Shown here in pieces: positions 8,344-17,535 of a stretch of DNA of 64,000 nucleotides; the stretch's first letter is position 1, and each line of letters opens with the position of its first letter. The position numbers and the translations under genes are program-made. This stretch comes from Lachnoanaerobaculum saburreum DSM 3986 (GTDB lineage Bacteria > Bacillota > Clostridia > Lachnospirales > Lachnospiraceae). The notes beneath the pieces are model-generated. The model was given only the letters and a program-made list of their open reading frames with translations. It was not told the DNA's origin and ran no database searches. The DNA is taken from assembly GCF_000185385.1 (NCBI RefSeq), contig NZ_GL622296.1, positions 2,013,202 to 2,077,201 of the forward strand. The letters are read 5' to 3'.

Positions 8344-10302
8344 TTATGATATTTCAGAACCCGGTTTTATATTTCTCTCAGGTGACACCAAACTTGCATT
8401 ACCTTCGTCATCCTCCGCCAAAAGTATCATACCTTGACTTTCAAGTCCTGCAATCTTTTTCGGTGCAAGATTTGTTATCACCAAAACCTGCTTGCCTATC
8501 ATATCCTTAGCGGAGTACCACTGTTTAATGCCGCTAAGAATCTGTCTTGTAGTATTTCCGACTTTTACCTGTGAGCAAAGAAGCTTTTTTGATTTTGGAA
8601 CTTCTTCACACTTTACTATCTGTCCCACCTGTATCTGCAACTTTGCAAAATCGTCATACTCTATAACAGCCTTTGCCTCCACATCTACGCCTTCTGTATC
8701 TTCTTTATTTCCGTTCAGATTAAGAGTTTCCACCTTCTTTAATACTTCTTCAAGCTCAAGCCTTTTAAATAAAATCTCCGGATCCTTTGCTAACGTGGTA
8801 CCGCTCATAAGGAGTCCGAACTTATTCATATCCTCAAGACTTCTCTTATTTGTTCCGAAGTACTCCAAAATTTTTTCTGAAGTCTCAGGCATAAAGCTGT
8901 ATAAAAGTGTGGCGCCTATTGAAATAGACTCCGCCAGATTGTAAAGTACTGTCTGAAGTCTTGACTTTTTGTCCTCTTCTTTTGCAAGTATCCAAGGTGT
9001 AGTCTCATCAATATATTTATTACATCTTTTGAACAATGTCCATATCTCACTGATGGCATCTGCCACACGAAGCTCCGACATCTTCCTTACCACCTTCTCA
9101 ACAGTCATAAGTGCAACATCCTTTAAGTCGGTATCAACTTCCATTGCACCTGCCACACTCTCATCTTTGGTATCTGTAAGTACTCCGTCAAAGTACTTAT
9201 TGGTCATAGATATCGTTCTGCTCACCAGATTTCCAAGTACATTTGCAAGATCCGAATTGAACCTTTCCACCATCAGCTCCCAGCTGATTACACCGTCATT
9301 ATCAAAAGGCATCTCATGTAATACAAAATATCTTACAGCATCCACACCGAAGAAATCCACCAAAGTATCCGCATATATTACATTTCCCTTTGACTTACTC
9401 ATCTTACCGTCACCTTGTAAGAGCCATGGATGACCGAACACCTGCTTTGGCAGCGGCAAATCAAGTGCCATAAGAAATATCGGCCAGTAGATTGTATGGA
9501 ATCTTATTATATCCTTACCTATAAGGTGAAGATCCGCAGGCCAAAATCTTTTGAATCTTTCACTGCTGTTTCCGTCAACATCATATCCTATACCTGTAAT
9601 ATAGTTTGAAAGTGCGTCAAGCCACACATATGTGACATGCTTAGGATCAAACTCTACCGGTATTCCCCATGTAAAACTTGTTCTGCTTACACAAAGGTCC
9701 TGAAGTCCCGGCAATAAGAAATTATTCATCATTTCATTTTTTCTTGAAACAGGCTGAATAAACTCAGGATGTTCATTGATATACTTGATAAGTCTGTCCG
9801 CATATTTGCTCATCTTAAAGAAGTAAGCCTCTTCCTTTGCAGGATATACATCACCGCCACAATCAGGGCATTTGCCGTCTACAAGCTGTGAGTCCGTAAA
9901 GAATGACTCACATGCTGTACAATACATTCCCTCATAACATCCCTTATAGATATCGCCTTGATCATAGAATTTTTTAAAAATCTTTTGAACCTGCTTTTTG
10001 TGATCTTCATCTGTAGTTCTGATAAACTTGTCATATGATGTGTTCATCAAATCCCAGATCTTTCTTATCTGTCCTGCCGCATTATCTACATACTCCTTTG
10101 GAGTAATTCCGGCATCTTTTGCCTTATTCTCTATCTTCTGACCATGTTCATCCGTTCCGGTTTGAAAAAAAACCTCAAGTCCTTCTTCTCTTCTAAATCT
10201 GGCAATTGCATCAGCGAGTACTATCTCGTAAGTATTGCCTATATGGGGCTTACCTGAAGCATAGGCAATGGCAGTTGTTATATAATATGGTTTCTTGCTC
10301 AT
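8344..10302 (-). CDS. metG: Methionyl-tRNA synthetase
   Basis: Charges tRNA-Met, including the initiator. The 652-residue protein has the class I signatures HIGN (in SGKPHIGNTYE, near residue 20) and KMSKSKGN (about 297-304), and a zinc knuckle with paired cysteines (CTACESF, then KCPDCGG). From about residue 545 it carries a C-terminal Trbp111/EMAP-like tRNA-binding domain (FAKLQIQVGQIVKCEEVP), typical of dimeric bacterial MetRS. It heads the unit running to the NlpC gene, 69 bases downstream of the MarR gene. No T-box leader is visible. Confidence 0.97.
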   Translation of the reverse strand: MSKKPYYITTAIAYASGKPHIGNTYEIVLADAIARFRREEGLEVFFQTGTDEHGQKIENKAKDAGITPKEYVDNAAGQIRKIWDLMNTSYDKFIRTTDEDHKKQVQKIFKKFYDQGDIYKGCYEGMYCTACESFFTDSQLVDGKCPDCGGDVYPAKEEAYFFKMSKYADRLIKYINEHPEFIQPVSRKNEMMNNFLLPGLQDLCVSRTSFTWGIPVEFDPKHVTYVWLDALSNYITGIGYDVDGNSSERFKRFWPADLHLIGKDIIRFHTIYWPIFLMALDLPLPKQVFGHPWLLQGDGKMSKSKGNVIYADTLVDFFGVDAVRYFVLHEMPFDNDGVISWELMVERFNSDLANVLGNLVSRTISMTNKYFDGVLTDTKDESVAGAMEVDTDLKDVALMTVEKVVRKMSELRVADAISEIWTLFKRCNKYIDETTPWILAKEEDKKSRLQTVLYNLAESISIGATLLYSFMPETSEKILEYFGTNKRSLEDMNKFGLLMSGTTLAKDPEILFKRLELEEVLKKVETLNLNGNKEDTEGVDVEAKAVIEYDDFAKLQIQVGQIVKCEEVPKSKKLLCSQVKVGNTTRQILSGIKQWYSAKDMIGKQVLVITNLAPKKIAGLESQGMILLAEDDEGNASLVSPERNIKPGSEIS

Positions 10303-10371
10303 CTGTTATTCCACCTTTTTATGTATTATATGGTGCTTACGGTCAAAACCCGAAACACCTTTATATTGATT

Positions 10372-10830
10372 TCACTTATTATTAGTTTTTTCCAGTCTAA
10401 TCCAAGTATTTATTTTTTGCAAAGCACTCATCAGTGTATCACTCTCTATATCATCTAAGTTTTCAAGCATTGATTTGACCATTTCATCATGGAACTCTTC
10501 ATATTTTATGAATGCTTCCTTCCCCCTTTGTGAAAGCTTCACTAAGACTACTCTTTTATCTTTTTTTGACCTCTCTTTTATCACATATCCTTTCCTTACA
10601 AGACTGTTTATAGAAATAGTCAATGTTCCTATAGTTACTGCCAGTTCTTTTGCAATCATAGACATGTTTTTCTTACAATTCATTCCTATTGCACTTATCA
10701 CATGTATATCATTATTGGTCAAATCCTTAAATTCAGAGGTACTAAGAGCACTCTCCTGATAATCAAGTATATCATTAAATAACTTTACAAGGATTACTTT
10801 AAATTCCTTTGAACTTTTCAAAATACTCAT
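10372..10830 (-). CDS. MarR family transcriptional regulator
   Basis: A 152-residue winged-helix regulator. The recognition region (NMSMIAKELAVTIGTLTISINSLVRKGYV) and wing (ERSKKDKRVVLVKLS) match the MarR fold, flanked by dimerisation helices. The layout resembles FabT/FapT-type lipid regulators, but no fatty-acid genes are adjacent, so its ligand and targets are unknown. It has its own strong promoter (10880-10908) with repeated motifs that could be an autoregulatory operator. It may be co-transcribed with metG. Confidence 0.85.
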   Translation of the reverse strand: MSILKSSKEFKVILVKLFNDILDYQESALSTSEFKDLTNNDIHVISAIGMNCKKNMSMIAKELAVTIGTLTISINSLVRKGYVIKERSKKDKRVVLVKLSQRGKEAFIKYEEFHDEMVKSMLENLDDIESDTLMSALQKINTWIRLEKTNNK

Positions 10831-10879
10831 CCTTTTTGCATCGGATACAATAATCCCATGCTTAATTTATCAAGCAAGT

Positions 10880-10908
10880 ATTATACTAAATTTAATGAAT
10901 AATATCAA
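10880..10908 (-). promoter_or_regulatory. Promoter of the MarR gene
   Basis: On the minus strand TTGATA (10903-10908), a 17-base spacer and a consensus TATAAT (10880-10885). The octamer GCTTGATA occurs twice, at 10903-10910 and 10868-10875, exactly 35 bases apart and bracketing the -10, which suggests a regulator site. Confidence 0.65.
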
Positions 10909-10919
10909 GCTTGGCAAAT

Positions 10920-12326
10920 TTACTCCTGCCCGTTCCAACAGTAGGTACATAGCTTACATGGCGAAATACCGACAGATTCTATGAGGTCATCCAGCCTGTG
11001 AAATCGCAAACTTGAGAAGTTTTGTATTCTCCTTATCTCTTCTACCATCTCTTTGTAATTTTTGCTGTCAGGTTTTGCATAATCAAACAGTATCTCCTTA
11101 CTTACATTTTCCCCTTCTCTGTCTTTTATTATCCTTCTGGTGATTAAGTCATAGTCCGATTTTGACCTTGAAAAATTTAGATATTTGCAGCCGAAAAGAA
11201 GTGGAGGACATGCAGGTCTGACATGAACTTTTTTTGCACCGGAGTTGTACAAAAACTCTGTAGTCTCTCTTAATTGTGTACCTCTTACAATGGAGTCATC
11301 TATAAGCAATATATCATTTCCGCTTATCAGTTCTTGCACAGGTATCAACTTCATTTTTGCTATCAAATTTCTCTGACTCTGTTTAGTCGGCATAAATGAC
11401 CTCGGCCATGTAGGTGTATATTTTATAAAAGGTCTTGCAAAAGGTATACCCGATTCATTTGCATATCCGATAGCATGTGCAGTACCTGAGTCCGGAACAC
11501 CTGCCACAATATCTGCATCAACATCATCTCTTCCGGCTAAGAGCTTCCCACAATTATATCTCATAGTTTCTACATTAACCCCTTCATAAGAGGCGGTCGG
11601 GTATCCGTAGTAAACCCATAAAAATGTGCAGATTTTCATCTCATCTCTTGCAGGTGACACTTCTTTTACTTCATCTGCGGTTATAAACACTATCTCAGAC
11701 GGTCCAAGTTCCTTATAAAAACTGTAGCCCAGATTCAAATATGCATAATTTTCAAATGTAATACAGAAAGTATCCTTTTTATGCCCTATTACAAGCGGTG
11801 TCCTTCCCAACCTGTCTCTGGCGGCATATATGCCTTCTCTTGTCAAAAGCACTACACTTATAGAACCTTTAACGGTATCCTGCACATACTCAAGTCCTTC
11901 TTTAAATGATTGCTTTGATGATATCAATGTGGCTACCAACTCATTGTCATTAATACGTCCACCGCTTTGCTCCTGAAAATGTACTCTTCCTTCCGCATAC
12001 AATTTCTTAACTATTTCATCATGATTGTCCACCTTGCCCACTGTAGTGATGGAATAGCTTCCAAGATTTGACTGTATAAGTAAAGGCTGCGGATCTTCAT
12101 CAGAAATACATCCGATTCCCATATATCCATGCAAATCATCCACATCTCTTTCAAACTTTGTTCTAAATGGTGAATTTTCAATATTGTGGATAACTCTATT
12201 GAAATACTCCCCGTCAAAAACCGCCATTCCGCCACGCCTTGTACCAAGATGTGAATGATAGTCCACCCCAAAAAACAGATCCGTTACACAGTCATCTTTA
12301 CCTACTACACCGAAAATACCGCCCAT
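10920..12326 (-). CDS. PurF-like amidophosphoribosyltransferase paralogue lacking the catalytic N-terminal cysteine
   Basis: A 468-residue relative of PurF, the first enzyme of purine synthesis (glutamine plus PRPP to phosphoribosylamine). The PRPP loop LLIDDSIVRGTQ (about 340-351) is intact. True PurF has Cys directly after Met as glutaminase nucleophile; here the protein starts MGGIFGVVG, so Gly occupies that place. The start is firm (AAGGAG eight bases upstream). Cysteines positioned like the iron-sulfur ligands of Bacillus PurF remain (ICTFLW, FGCKYL at 380, and C457-x2-C460, with a further C463). It is therefore probably either an ammonia-dependent or a non-purine paralogue. It follows the tkt terminator, and its neighbours are pentose-phosphate enzymes. 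Confidence 0.8.
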   Translation of the reverse strand: MGGIFGVVGKDDCVTDLFFGVDYHSHLGTRRGGMAVFDGEYFNRVIHNIENSPFRTKFERDVDDLHGYMGIGCISDEDPQPLLIQSNLGSYSITTVGKVDNHDEIVKKLYAEGRVHFQEQSGGRINDNELVATLISSKQSFKEGLEYVQDTVKGSISVVLLTREGIYAARDRLGRTPLVIGHKKDTFCITFENYAYLNLGYSFYKELGPSEIVFITADEVKEVSPARDEMKICTFLWVYYGYPTASYEGVNVETMRYNCGKLLAGRDDVDADIVAGVPDSGTAHAIGYANESGIPFARPFIKYTPTWPRSFMPTKQSQRNLIAKMKLIPVQELISGNDILLIDDSIVRGTQLRETTEFLYNSGAKKVHVRPACPPLLFGCKYLNFSRSKSDYDLITRRIIKDREGENVSKEILFDYAKPDSKNYKEMVEEIRRIQNFSSLRFHRLDDLIESVGISPCKLCTYCWNGQE

Positions 12327-12351
12327 CCTTATCTCCTTATAACTACAAAAA

Positions 12352-12376
12352 GCAGATATAGAAGTTCTATACCTGC
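12352..12376 (-). terminator. Hairpin terminator between tkt and the PurF-like gene
   Basis: A 25-base near-palindrome: TATAGAA and TTCTATA around a single base, flanked by GCAG/CTGC with one mismatched pair. On the minus strand it is followed by TTTTTG. It lies between the tkt stop and the PurF-like ribosome site, so it could also act as an attenuator for the latter. Confidence 0.65.
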
Positions 12377-12384
12377 CCGAAATT

Positions 12385-14376
12385 TTATTTATTTAATACT
12401 TCCTTAGCTGTTGCTACTACATTTTCTTTTGTAAAACCGAATTTTTTAAAAAGCAGATCCTGTGGTGCACTTGCTCCAAAAGAATTCATAGAGATAACTC
12501 TACCGTCAAGTCCTGTATACTTATCCCATCCGAAACCTGAAAGTGCCTCTATTGCCACTCTGTTTCTTACAGTGTTCGGAAGAATCTTATCCTTATACTC
12601 TTTGCTTTGCTTTTCAAATACATCCATACATGGCATACTTACAACTCTTGTAGCGACACCTTCATTTTCAAGTTCATCCGCCGCATCAACAGCAAGCGAA
12701 ACTTCAGAGCCTGATGCTATCAAAATCATATCAGGAGTAGCCTTGGATGCTTCCTTTATGATATATCCGCCCTTAAGCGCCTCTTTAGTGCTTCCTGAAA
12801 GCTGTGGCAGATTCTGTCTTGTAAGCACGATAGCTGTAGGTGTTTTCTTTGATACAAGAGCTACATACCATGCCGCAACAGTTTCCTTTGCATCTGCCGG
12901 CCTGAATGTATTGAAATTCGGCAAAGACCTAAGCATAGCAAGTTGCTCTACAGGCTCATGTGTAGGTCCGTCCTCACCTACTCCTATAGAATCATGTGTA
13001 AAAACAAATATAGTCGGAATATTCATAAGTGCTGAAAGTCTTGCCATAGGTTTTGTATAATCACTGAATACAAAGAATGTGGCACAGTATGCTCTCAGTC
13101 CGCCATGAAGCAGGATACCGTTTGTGATAGCTGTCATTGCGAGTTCTCTTACACCGAAATGTATATTTCTGCCTGAGTAATCTCCCTTTTTTATATACCC
13201 CTCATCATTCATTACAGTCTTATTGGACGGAGACAGGTCGGCCGAACCGCCTATAAGATTCGGATACAAATCCTTTAGTCTGTTGATTATACTGCCTGAT
13301 ATATTTCTGGTTGCCGCTTTGTTTTCATCCCAACTCCAAAACTCATCGGTTTCTATCAATGACTCATCTATATCACTGTAATATTTCTCCCAAAGTTTTG
13401 CTTTATCAGGGTACTTATTTACGTACTCTTTAAACAGTTTATTCCACTCATCCTCAATCTTTTTATTTTTCTCATTTATAGACTTGAAGTTTTCATATAC
13501 ATCATCATCTACTTTAAAGCTCTCATCAGGATTAAATCCGAATCCTACTTTCAAATCTCTCAGTGCTTCACTTCCAAGAGGCTCACCATGTGATGATGCG
13601 CTTCCGGCCTTCTTTCCCGCACCGTAGCCTATTACAGTATTAACCTTTATAAATGAAGGCCTTTCCTTGTCCGCCTTAGCCTCTTTTATAGCTTTTCCTA
13701 TGGCCTCAATATCATTGCCGTCTTCCACCTCTATTGTCTGAAATCCGAAAGCTTTCATTCTTTCCACTACATTCTCTGTAAAGGCAATATCTGTACTTCC
13801 CTCTATCGAAATACCGTTTGAATCATAGAACACGATTAGCTTTGACAGTCCGAGAGTTCCTGCAAGTGAAAATGCTTCAGATGAAATACCCTCCATCATA
13901 CATCCGTCACCACCAAGAACATAAGTGTAGTGATCGACTATATCAAAGCCGTCCTCATTAAATACACTTGCCATATGTGCTTCAGCCATAGCCATTCCTA
14001 CCGCCATTCCCATTCCTGCACCGAGAGGTCCTGTAGTCGCCTCCACTCCTACGGTATGACCATACTCAGGATGTCCGGGTGTCTTTGAACCAAGTTGTCT
14101 GAATTGTTTCAAATCCTCTAAGCTAAGGTCACCATACTGAAACAGATGAAATAATGAATACAAAAGCATAGAACCATGACCCGCAGATAAAATAAATCTG
14201 TCTCTGTTTGCCCAATCGGGATTTTTCGGATTGTGCTTCATATGATGTGCAAAAAGCTCATAGGCAATCGGGGCTGAACCCAGAGGCAAACCGGGATGGC
14301 CTGATTTTGCTTTTTCAATACCGTCCGCACTCAACACTCTTACAGTATTTATGGACTTAATGTCAATATTACTCAT
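12385..14376 (-). CDS. tkt: Transketolase
   Basis: Thiamine-diphosphate enzyme moving two-carbon units in the non-oxidative pentose phosphate pathway. The 663-residue protein shows SAGHGSMLLYS, the ThDP/Mg motif beginning GGDGCMMEG and ending in YDSNG, and a C-terminal region with THDSIGVGEDGPTHEPVEQLA and FRPADA, all standard. Length is typical of the bacterial one-piece enzyme. Upstream is a 9-bp inverted repeat overlapping the probable promoter (14454-14474). A transaldolase-like gene is 1.1 kb away, separated by rpmB on the opposite strand. Confidence 0.96.
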   Translation of the reverse strand: MSNIDIKSINTVRVLSADGIEKAKSGHPGLPLGSAPIAYELFAHHMKHNPKNPDWANRDRFILSAGHGSMLLYSLFHLFQYGDLSLEDLKQFRQLGSKTPGHPEYGHTVGVEATTGPLGAGMGMAVGMAMAEAHMASVFNEDGFDIVDHYTYVLGGDGCMMEGISSEAFSLAGTLGLSKLIVFYDSNGISIEGSTDIAFTENVVERMKAFGFQTIEVEDGNDIEAIGKAIKEAKADKERPSFIKVNTVIGYGAGKKAGSASSHGEPLGSEALRDLKVGFGFNPDESFKVDDDVYENFKSINEKNKKIEDEWNKLFKEYVNKYPDKAKLWEKYYSDIDESLIETDEFWSWDENKAATRNISGSIINRLKDLYPNLIGGSADLSPSNKTVMNDEGYIKKGDYSGRNIHFGVRELAMTAITNGILLHGGLRAYCATFFVFSDYTKPMARLSALMNIPTIFVFTHDSIGVGEDGPTHEPVEQLAMLRSLPNFNTFRPADAKETVAAWYVALVSKKTPTAIVLTRQNLPQLSGSTKEALKGGYIIKEASKATPDMILIASGSEVSLAVDAADELENEGVATRVVSMPCMDVFEKQSKEYKDKILPNTVRNRVAIEALSGFGWDKYTGLDGRVISMNSFGASAPQDLLFKKFGFTKENVVATAKEVLNK

Positions 14377-14453
14377 TTATATACTCCTTTTACAACAATA
14401 TGTATCTTGGCATAAGATTACATTATTCAGAACTTAGCCTGAACTCCAATCCG

Positions 14454-14474
14454 TTATATTGTACCACAATATAA
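14454..14474 (-). promoter_or_regulatory. Inverted repeat overlapping the probable tkt promoter
   Basis: TTATATTGT (14454-14462) and ACAATATAA (14466-14474) form a perfect 9-bp inverted repeat around ACC. On the minus strand the right-hand part reads TACAAT, a credible -10 for tkt, so a repressor bound here would block it. The cognate factor is unknown. Confidence 0.45.
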
Positions 14475-14490
14475 TAAATTATAAAATGTC

Positions 14491-14519
14491 TTGCAAATAG
14501 TATTTTTTTTTGGTAGAAT
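14491..14519 (+). promoter_or_regulatory. Promoter of rpmB
   Basis: TTGCAA (14491-14496), a 17-base T-rich spacer and TAGAAT (14514-14519), about 100 bases ahead of the GTG start. Confidence 0.6.
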
Positions 14520-14619
14520 ACAGCTGTTATGGATTTTGCACGGGTTTTTCCCTATTGTGATGAAGTCCAATCCAAAATAATTATAATCATTTATAATTAA
14601 TGTCAAAGGAGGTGTAACC

Positions 14620-14805
14620 GTGGCAAAATGTTCAATATGCGAAAAAGCTGCTCATTTCGGTAATGCAGTAAGCCATTCTCATAGAAGATCCAATAAAATA
14701 TGGAAGGCTAATGTTAAGTCCGTTAGGGTCAAAACAGAAGGTGGATCTAAGAAGATGTATGTATGTACTTCATGTCTTCGCTCAGGTTTTGTAGAGCGTG
14801 CTTAA
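14620..14805 (+). CDS. rpmB: 50S ribosomal protein L28
   Basis: A 61-residue L28 with the cysteine pairs CSIC and CTSC of the zinc-binding (C+) form. The core pattern HRRSNKIWKANV is typical. Translation starts at GTG behind a very strong AAAGGAGGTG. The gene is monocistronic, with its own promoter and a shared terminator, and divergent from tkt. Confidence 0.96.
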   Translation: MAKCSICEKAAHFGNAVSHSHRRSNKIWKANVKSVRVKTEGGSKKMYVCTSCLRSGFVERA

Positions 14806-14833
14806 TTTATATTAGAGAATGCGTATTAAAACA

Positions 14834-14863
14834 CAAAAAAGAGCCGCTAAAGGCTCTTTTTTG
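14834..14863. terminator. Bidirectional terminator between rpmB and the transaldolase gene
   Basis: CAAAAAAGAGCC and GGCTCTTTTTTG form a perfect 12-bp stem around a six-base loop, with runs of A on the left and T on the right, so it can work in both directions between convergent genes. Confidence 0.9.
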
Positions 14864-14868
14864 TTTCC

Positions 14869-15519
14869 TTATTTGACTGATTTTTCATAGTCCGCTACAA
14901 ATTTCTTGATTCCGATATCTGTAAGAGGATGATCAAGCATTGACTTAAACACTGAATACGGTACTGTGGCAATATCGGCCCCTGCCTTTGCACATTCAAG
15001 TACATGCATATTGTTGCGTATAGAAGCGGCTATAATCTCAGTATCAATACCATGTAACTCAAAAATCTCCACAATATCTTCTATCAAAGATACACCTCTG
15101 GTCCCTACATCATCAAGTCTTCCAAGGAACGGTGACACATAACTTGCACCTGCCCTTGCAGCTAAAAGTGCCTGCAAAGGTGTAAAAATAAGAGTACAGT
15201 TTGTAGCAATACCCTCTTTGCCAAGTACAGCTATTGCCTTTAACCCTTCTTTTGTCATAGGAATCTTTACAACCATATTCTTATGAATCTTTGCAATCTC
15301 TCTTCCCTCCGCTATCATATCCTCCGCCTTTGTAGTAGTTGCCCTCACTTCACCGCTTATAGCACCGTCTACAATATCGGTAATCTCTTTGATAACATCC
15401 TCAAATGTCTTCCCTGACTTGGCAACCAAAGAAGGATTGGTAGTCACACCTGACAGAACTCCCCAAGAGGCAACCTCTCTGATTTCGTCCACATTTGCAG
15501 TATCAATAAAAAATCTCAT
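14869..15519 (-). CDS. Transaldolase / fructose-6-phosphate aldolase (TalC/MipB type)
   Basis: A 216-residue short transaldolase-family aldolase, which forms a Schiff base on Lys in NMVVKIPMT. The N-terminus [13 protein letters not shown] and [13 protein letters not shown] are diagnostic of the FSA/TalC subfamily. Family members are either fructose-6-phosphate aldolases or true transaldolases, and sequence inspection does not separate them; the nearby tkt favours a transaldolase role. It has its own promoter. Confidence 0.92.
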   Translation of the reverse strand: MRFFIDTANVDEIREVASWGVLSGVTTNPSLVAKSGKTFEDVIKEITDIVDGAISGEVRATTTKAEDMIAEGREIAKIHKNMVVKIPMTKEGLKAIAVLGKEGIATNCTLIFTPLQALLAARAGASYVSPFLGRLDDVGTRGVSLIEDIVEIFELHGIDTEIIAASIRNNMHVLECAKAGADIATVPYSVFKSMLDHPLTDIGIKKFVADYEKSVK

Positions 15520-15548
15520 ACACCCACCTCACATATACTTTTTATTCT

Positions 15549-15576
15549 ATTTTACCACTTTTATATGTTATTTCAA
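15549..15576 (-). promoter_or_regulatory. Promoter of the transaldolase gene
   Basis: On the minus strand TTGAAA (15571-15576), 16 bases, then TAAAAT (15549-15554) with an upstream TGG that extends the -10. Confidence 0.5.
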
Positions 15577-15635
15577 CAATAAAACTATTGATAATATATT
15601 TCTTTAAGTATTTTATGAAGTTTATATCTTTAATA

Positions 15636-16178
15636 TCATTTCATTTTTCTTTGCATTCTGTTTAATCTGAAAAATCTGAAAATATCCACAACCGCCTGTA
15701 CTATAAGTGATACGGCAATTAAATATGCTATATAATTTGCTATTATTACCGGATTTGCTATCACTGTTATTCCGAATATTATCTCAACAACACCTGCAAC
15801 TATAAGCCTCTGACCGATATTTTTCTCAAACTCTATTACTCTTCTTGACATCATAAGTCTGCTTATACCGACAAGCACAAGCCATATACCTACAACTACT
15901 ATAATAGCAACAGGTATTCCAAGTGAATCACCTATCAGAAAATATATTCCCATAACTATGGAAATAATACCCTCTATCAGTCTCCAAACGCTTCTGCCCT
16001 CATGTTTTTCATAAAAGTATGCACTAAGTTGTGAAATTCCCTCTACAAGCAGCAATATACAGAATATAATATTCATTGTATATGCTATAAATAAAGGATT
16101 GTATATCATATAAATTCCAACTGTCAGGAACAGTACTCCAGACAGCAGTGAAATATACTTTGCTTTAGATATATTCAT
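15636..16178 (-). CDS. DUF308 (HdeD-like) membrane protein
   Basis: A 180-residue protein with six hydrophobic segments arranged as three helix pairs, each containing the G.Y.....P/G......I pattern of DUF308/HdeD proteins. HdeD takes part in acid resistance in enteric bacteria; the role here is unknown. Its start overlaps the stop of the TPR gene by one base, so the two are probably made together at the membrane. It is the last gene of the long operon from 27173. Confidence 0.8.
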   Translation of the reverse strand: MNISKAKYISLLSGVLFLTVGIYMIYNPLFIAYTMNIIFCILLLVEGISQLSAYFYEKHEGRSVWRLIEGIISIVMGIYFLIGDSLGIPVAIIVVVGIWLVLVGISRLMMSRRVIEFEKNIGQRLIVAGVVEIIFGITVIANPVIIANYIAYLIAVSLIVQAVVDIFRFFRLNRMQRKMK

Positions 16179-17533
16179 CAGTACCCTCTCTCTCTTTGTG
16201 CCTCCTTAGCGATTTTATCTTCAGGTGCGGCCGTAATAATCTCTGTAAACAGATTGTTGGCTGTCTCCACATCTCCTGAAGTTTTATATGCCAATGCCTT
16301 ATTATACTTTGCCTGCAAATAATCAGGTGCTATTCTAAGTGCCGCATCATAGTAGCCTATAGCACCTGCATAGTCGCCCGCTTTGCTTAACCCGTCCCCT
16401 ACGGCAGTCAAAAGCTTGGGACCTTCCGCCCTCATCTTGGGTGCAATCTCGGCAAAAGTACCTGTTATAGAAACTCCCGGGCCGTTATCTACATCAGTAA
16501 GCTGATTTGTGTCAATATTTGAGAATATTTCCGCCGCTTTTGTATAATTTTTTGCACCATATTCTCTTATAACACCTATAAGATACACATACTGCAAAAG
16601 CTTATAGTTCATATTTTCAGTGGATGTATTGTTAATCTCATTCAGCTTATTCACCTGATCATTTAAAGACTCATTTTCACTCTTTAATTCTTCCATAGAA
16701 ATACCGGCATCACTTAGTTTCTGTGAAATCTCCACTACTTCTTTATTATGTGCCTTATTAAGTGCCACTTTCATAGTAGGCATATATAAAAATACCATGG
16801 CACAGGCACCCACAATAAGCCCGATGCCTACATTTACAGCTGTAAACATTCCTGAATAATTCTTATAGATTTCCGTTACAGGCATACTTGCACTTGTATT
16901 TTTTTCTACAGGCTTTTCTTTTTCCTTCTTTATCGGACTTCCTATAACAGAAAGCTTTACGCTACCTGACTTTCTCTCACTCACCGGCCTCATTTCATCC
17001 AGATAAGTGATGGCCTTTGCATTAAATCTGTCAATCAAAAGAACCGACTCAAGGAGTTTTCTTGCCTCACCTGCCTTGCCTTCTCTTATATCAAGCAGTG
17101 CAAGTGCAAGCATTGCCTTAATAAAATGAGGTCTGATATCCACAACCTGCTTTAGACTCATTCTTGCCATGTCATAGTTAACAGTCCTGATCTGTGAAAC
17201 AGCCTTATTGTATTTTGAGATGGCCTCCTGTGACTTCTCAAGATATGTTGACTTGTTTCTCAGATTCTGCAAATAGTTCTGTGCAAGATTGTTCATAGAC
17301 TTGATATTTATACTAATCACCCATGAAATAAGTGCCTTGGTCTCTTCTCCCATCTCAAACTGTATAAGTCCGTATAAGTTCCTGGCATCTATATTTTTCT
17401 TATTCAGTCCCAAAGCTATACTCAGTGCGTTTAATGCTGAAGATAAATTTCTTTCTTTTGCCAAAGACAGACCCAAATTATAATAGCCGTTTGACATCTG
17501 CTCCAGCCTTCTTCTTCTGTTCATACTAGCCAT
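16178..17533 (-). CDS. Membrane-anchored TPR protein
   Basis: A 451-residue protein with N-terminal tetratricopeptide repeats (about 15-185, including LAKERNLSSALNALSIALGL), one membrane segment near residues 230-255 (VGIGLIVGACAMVFLYM), a short coiled coil (about 265-300) and a second TPR group at the C-terminus (GDYAGAIGYYDAALRIAPDYLQ). The layout suggests a scaffold with repeats on both sides of the membrane, cytoplasmic part first. It begins two bases after a 46-residue small gene and overlaps the DUF308 gene by one base. Function is not known. Confidence 0.75.
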   Translation of the reverse strand: MASMNRRRRLEQMSNGYYNLGLSLAKERNLSSALNALSIALGLNKKNIDARNLYGLIQFEMGEETKALISWVISINIKSMNNLAQNYLQNLRNKSTYLEKSQEAISKYNKAVSQIRTVNYDMARMSLKQVVDIRPHFIKAMLALALLDIREGKAGEARKLLESVLLIDRFNAKAITYLDEMRPVSERKSGSVKLSVIGSPIKKEKEKPVEKNTSASMPVTEIYKNYSGMFTAVNVGIGLIVGACAMVFLYMPTMKVALNKAHNKEVVEISQKLSDAGISMEELKSENESLNDQVNKLNEINNTSTENMNYKLLQYVYLIGVIREYGAKNYTKAAEIFSNIDTNQLTDVDNGPGVSITGTFAEIAPKMRAEGPKLLTAVGDGLSKAGDYAGAIGYYDAALRIAPDYLQAKYNKALAYKTSGDVETANNLFTEIITAAPEDKIAKEAQRERGY

Positions 17534-17535
17534 TT

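Noticed and set aside
8492..9433. Long plus-strand open frames opposite metG
   Set aside because: Shadow frames Ser/Thr/Ile-rich, typical of the complement of a conserved AT-rich gene; no ribosome site.
10303..10371. GGTG...CACC hairpin ahead of metG as a T-box or terminator
   Set aside because: It is imperfect, lacks the T-box sequence and specifier stem, and has no T-run on either side.
12572..13060. 162-codon plus-strand frame opposite tkt
   Set aside because: Antisense to the conserved transketolase coding sequence, without start signals.
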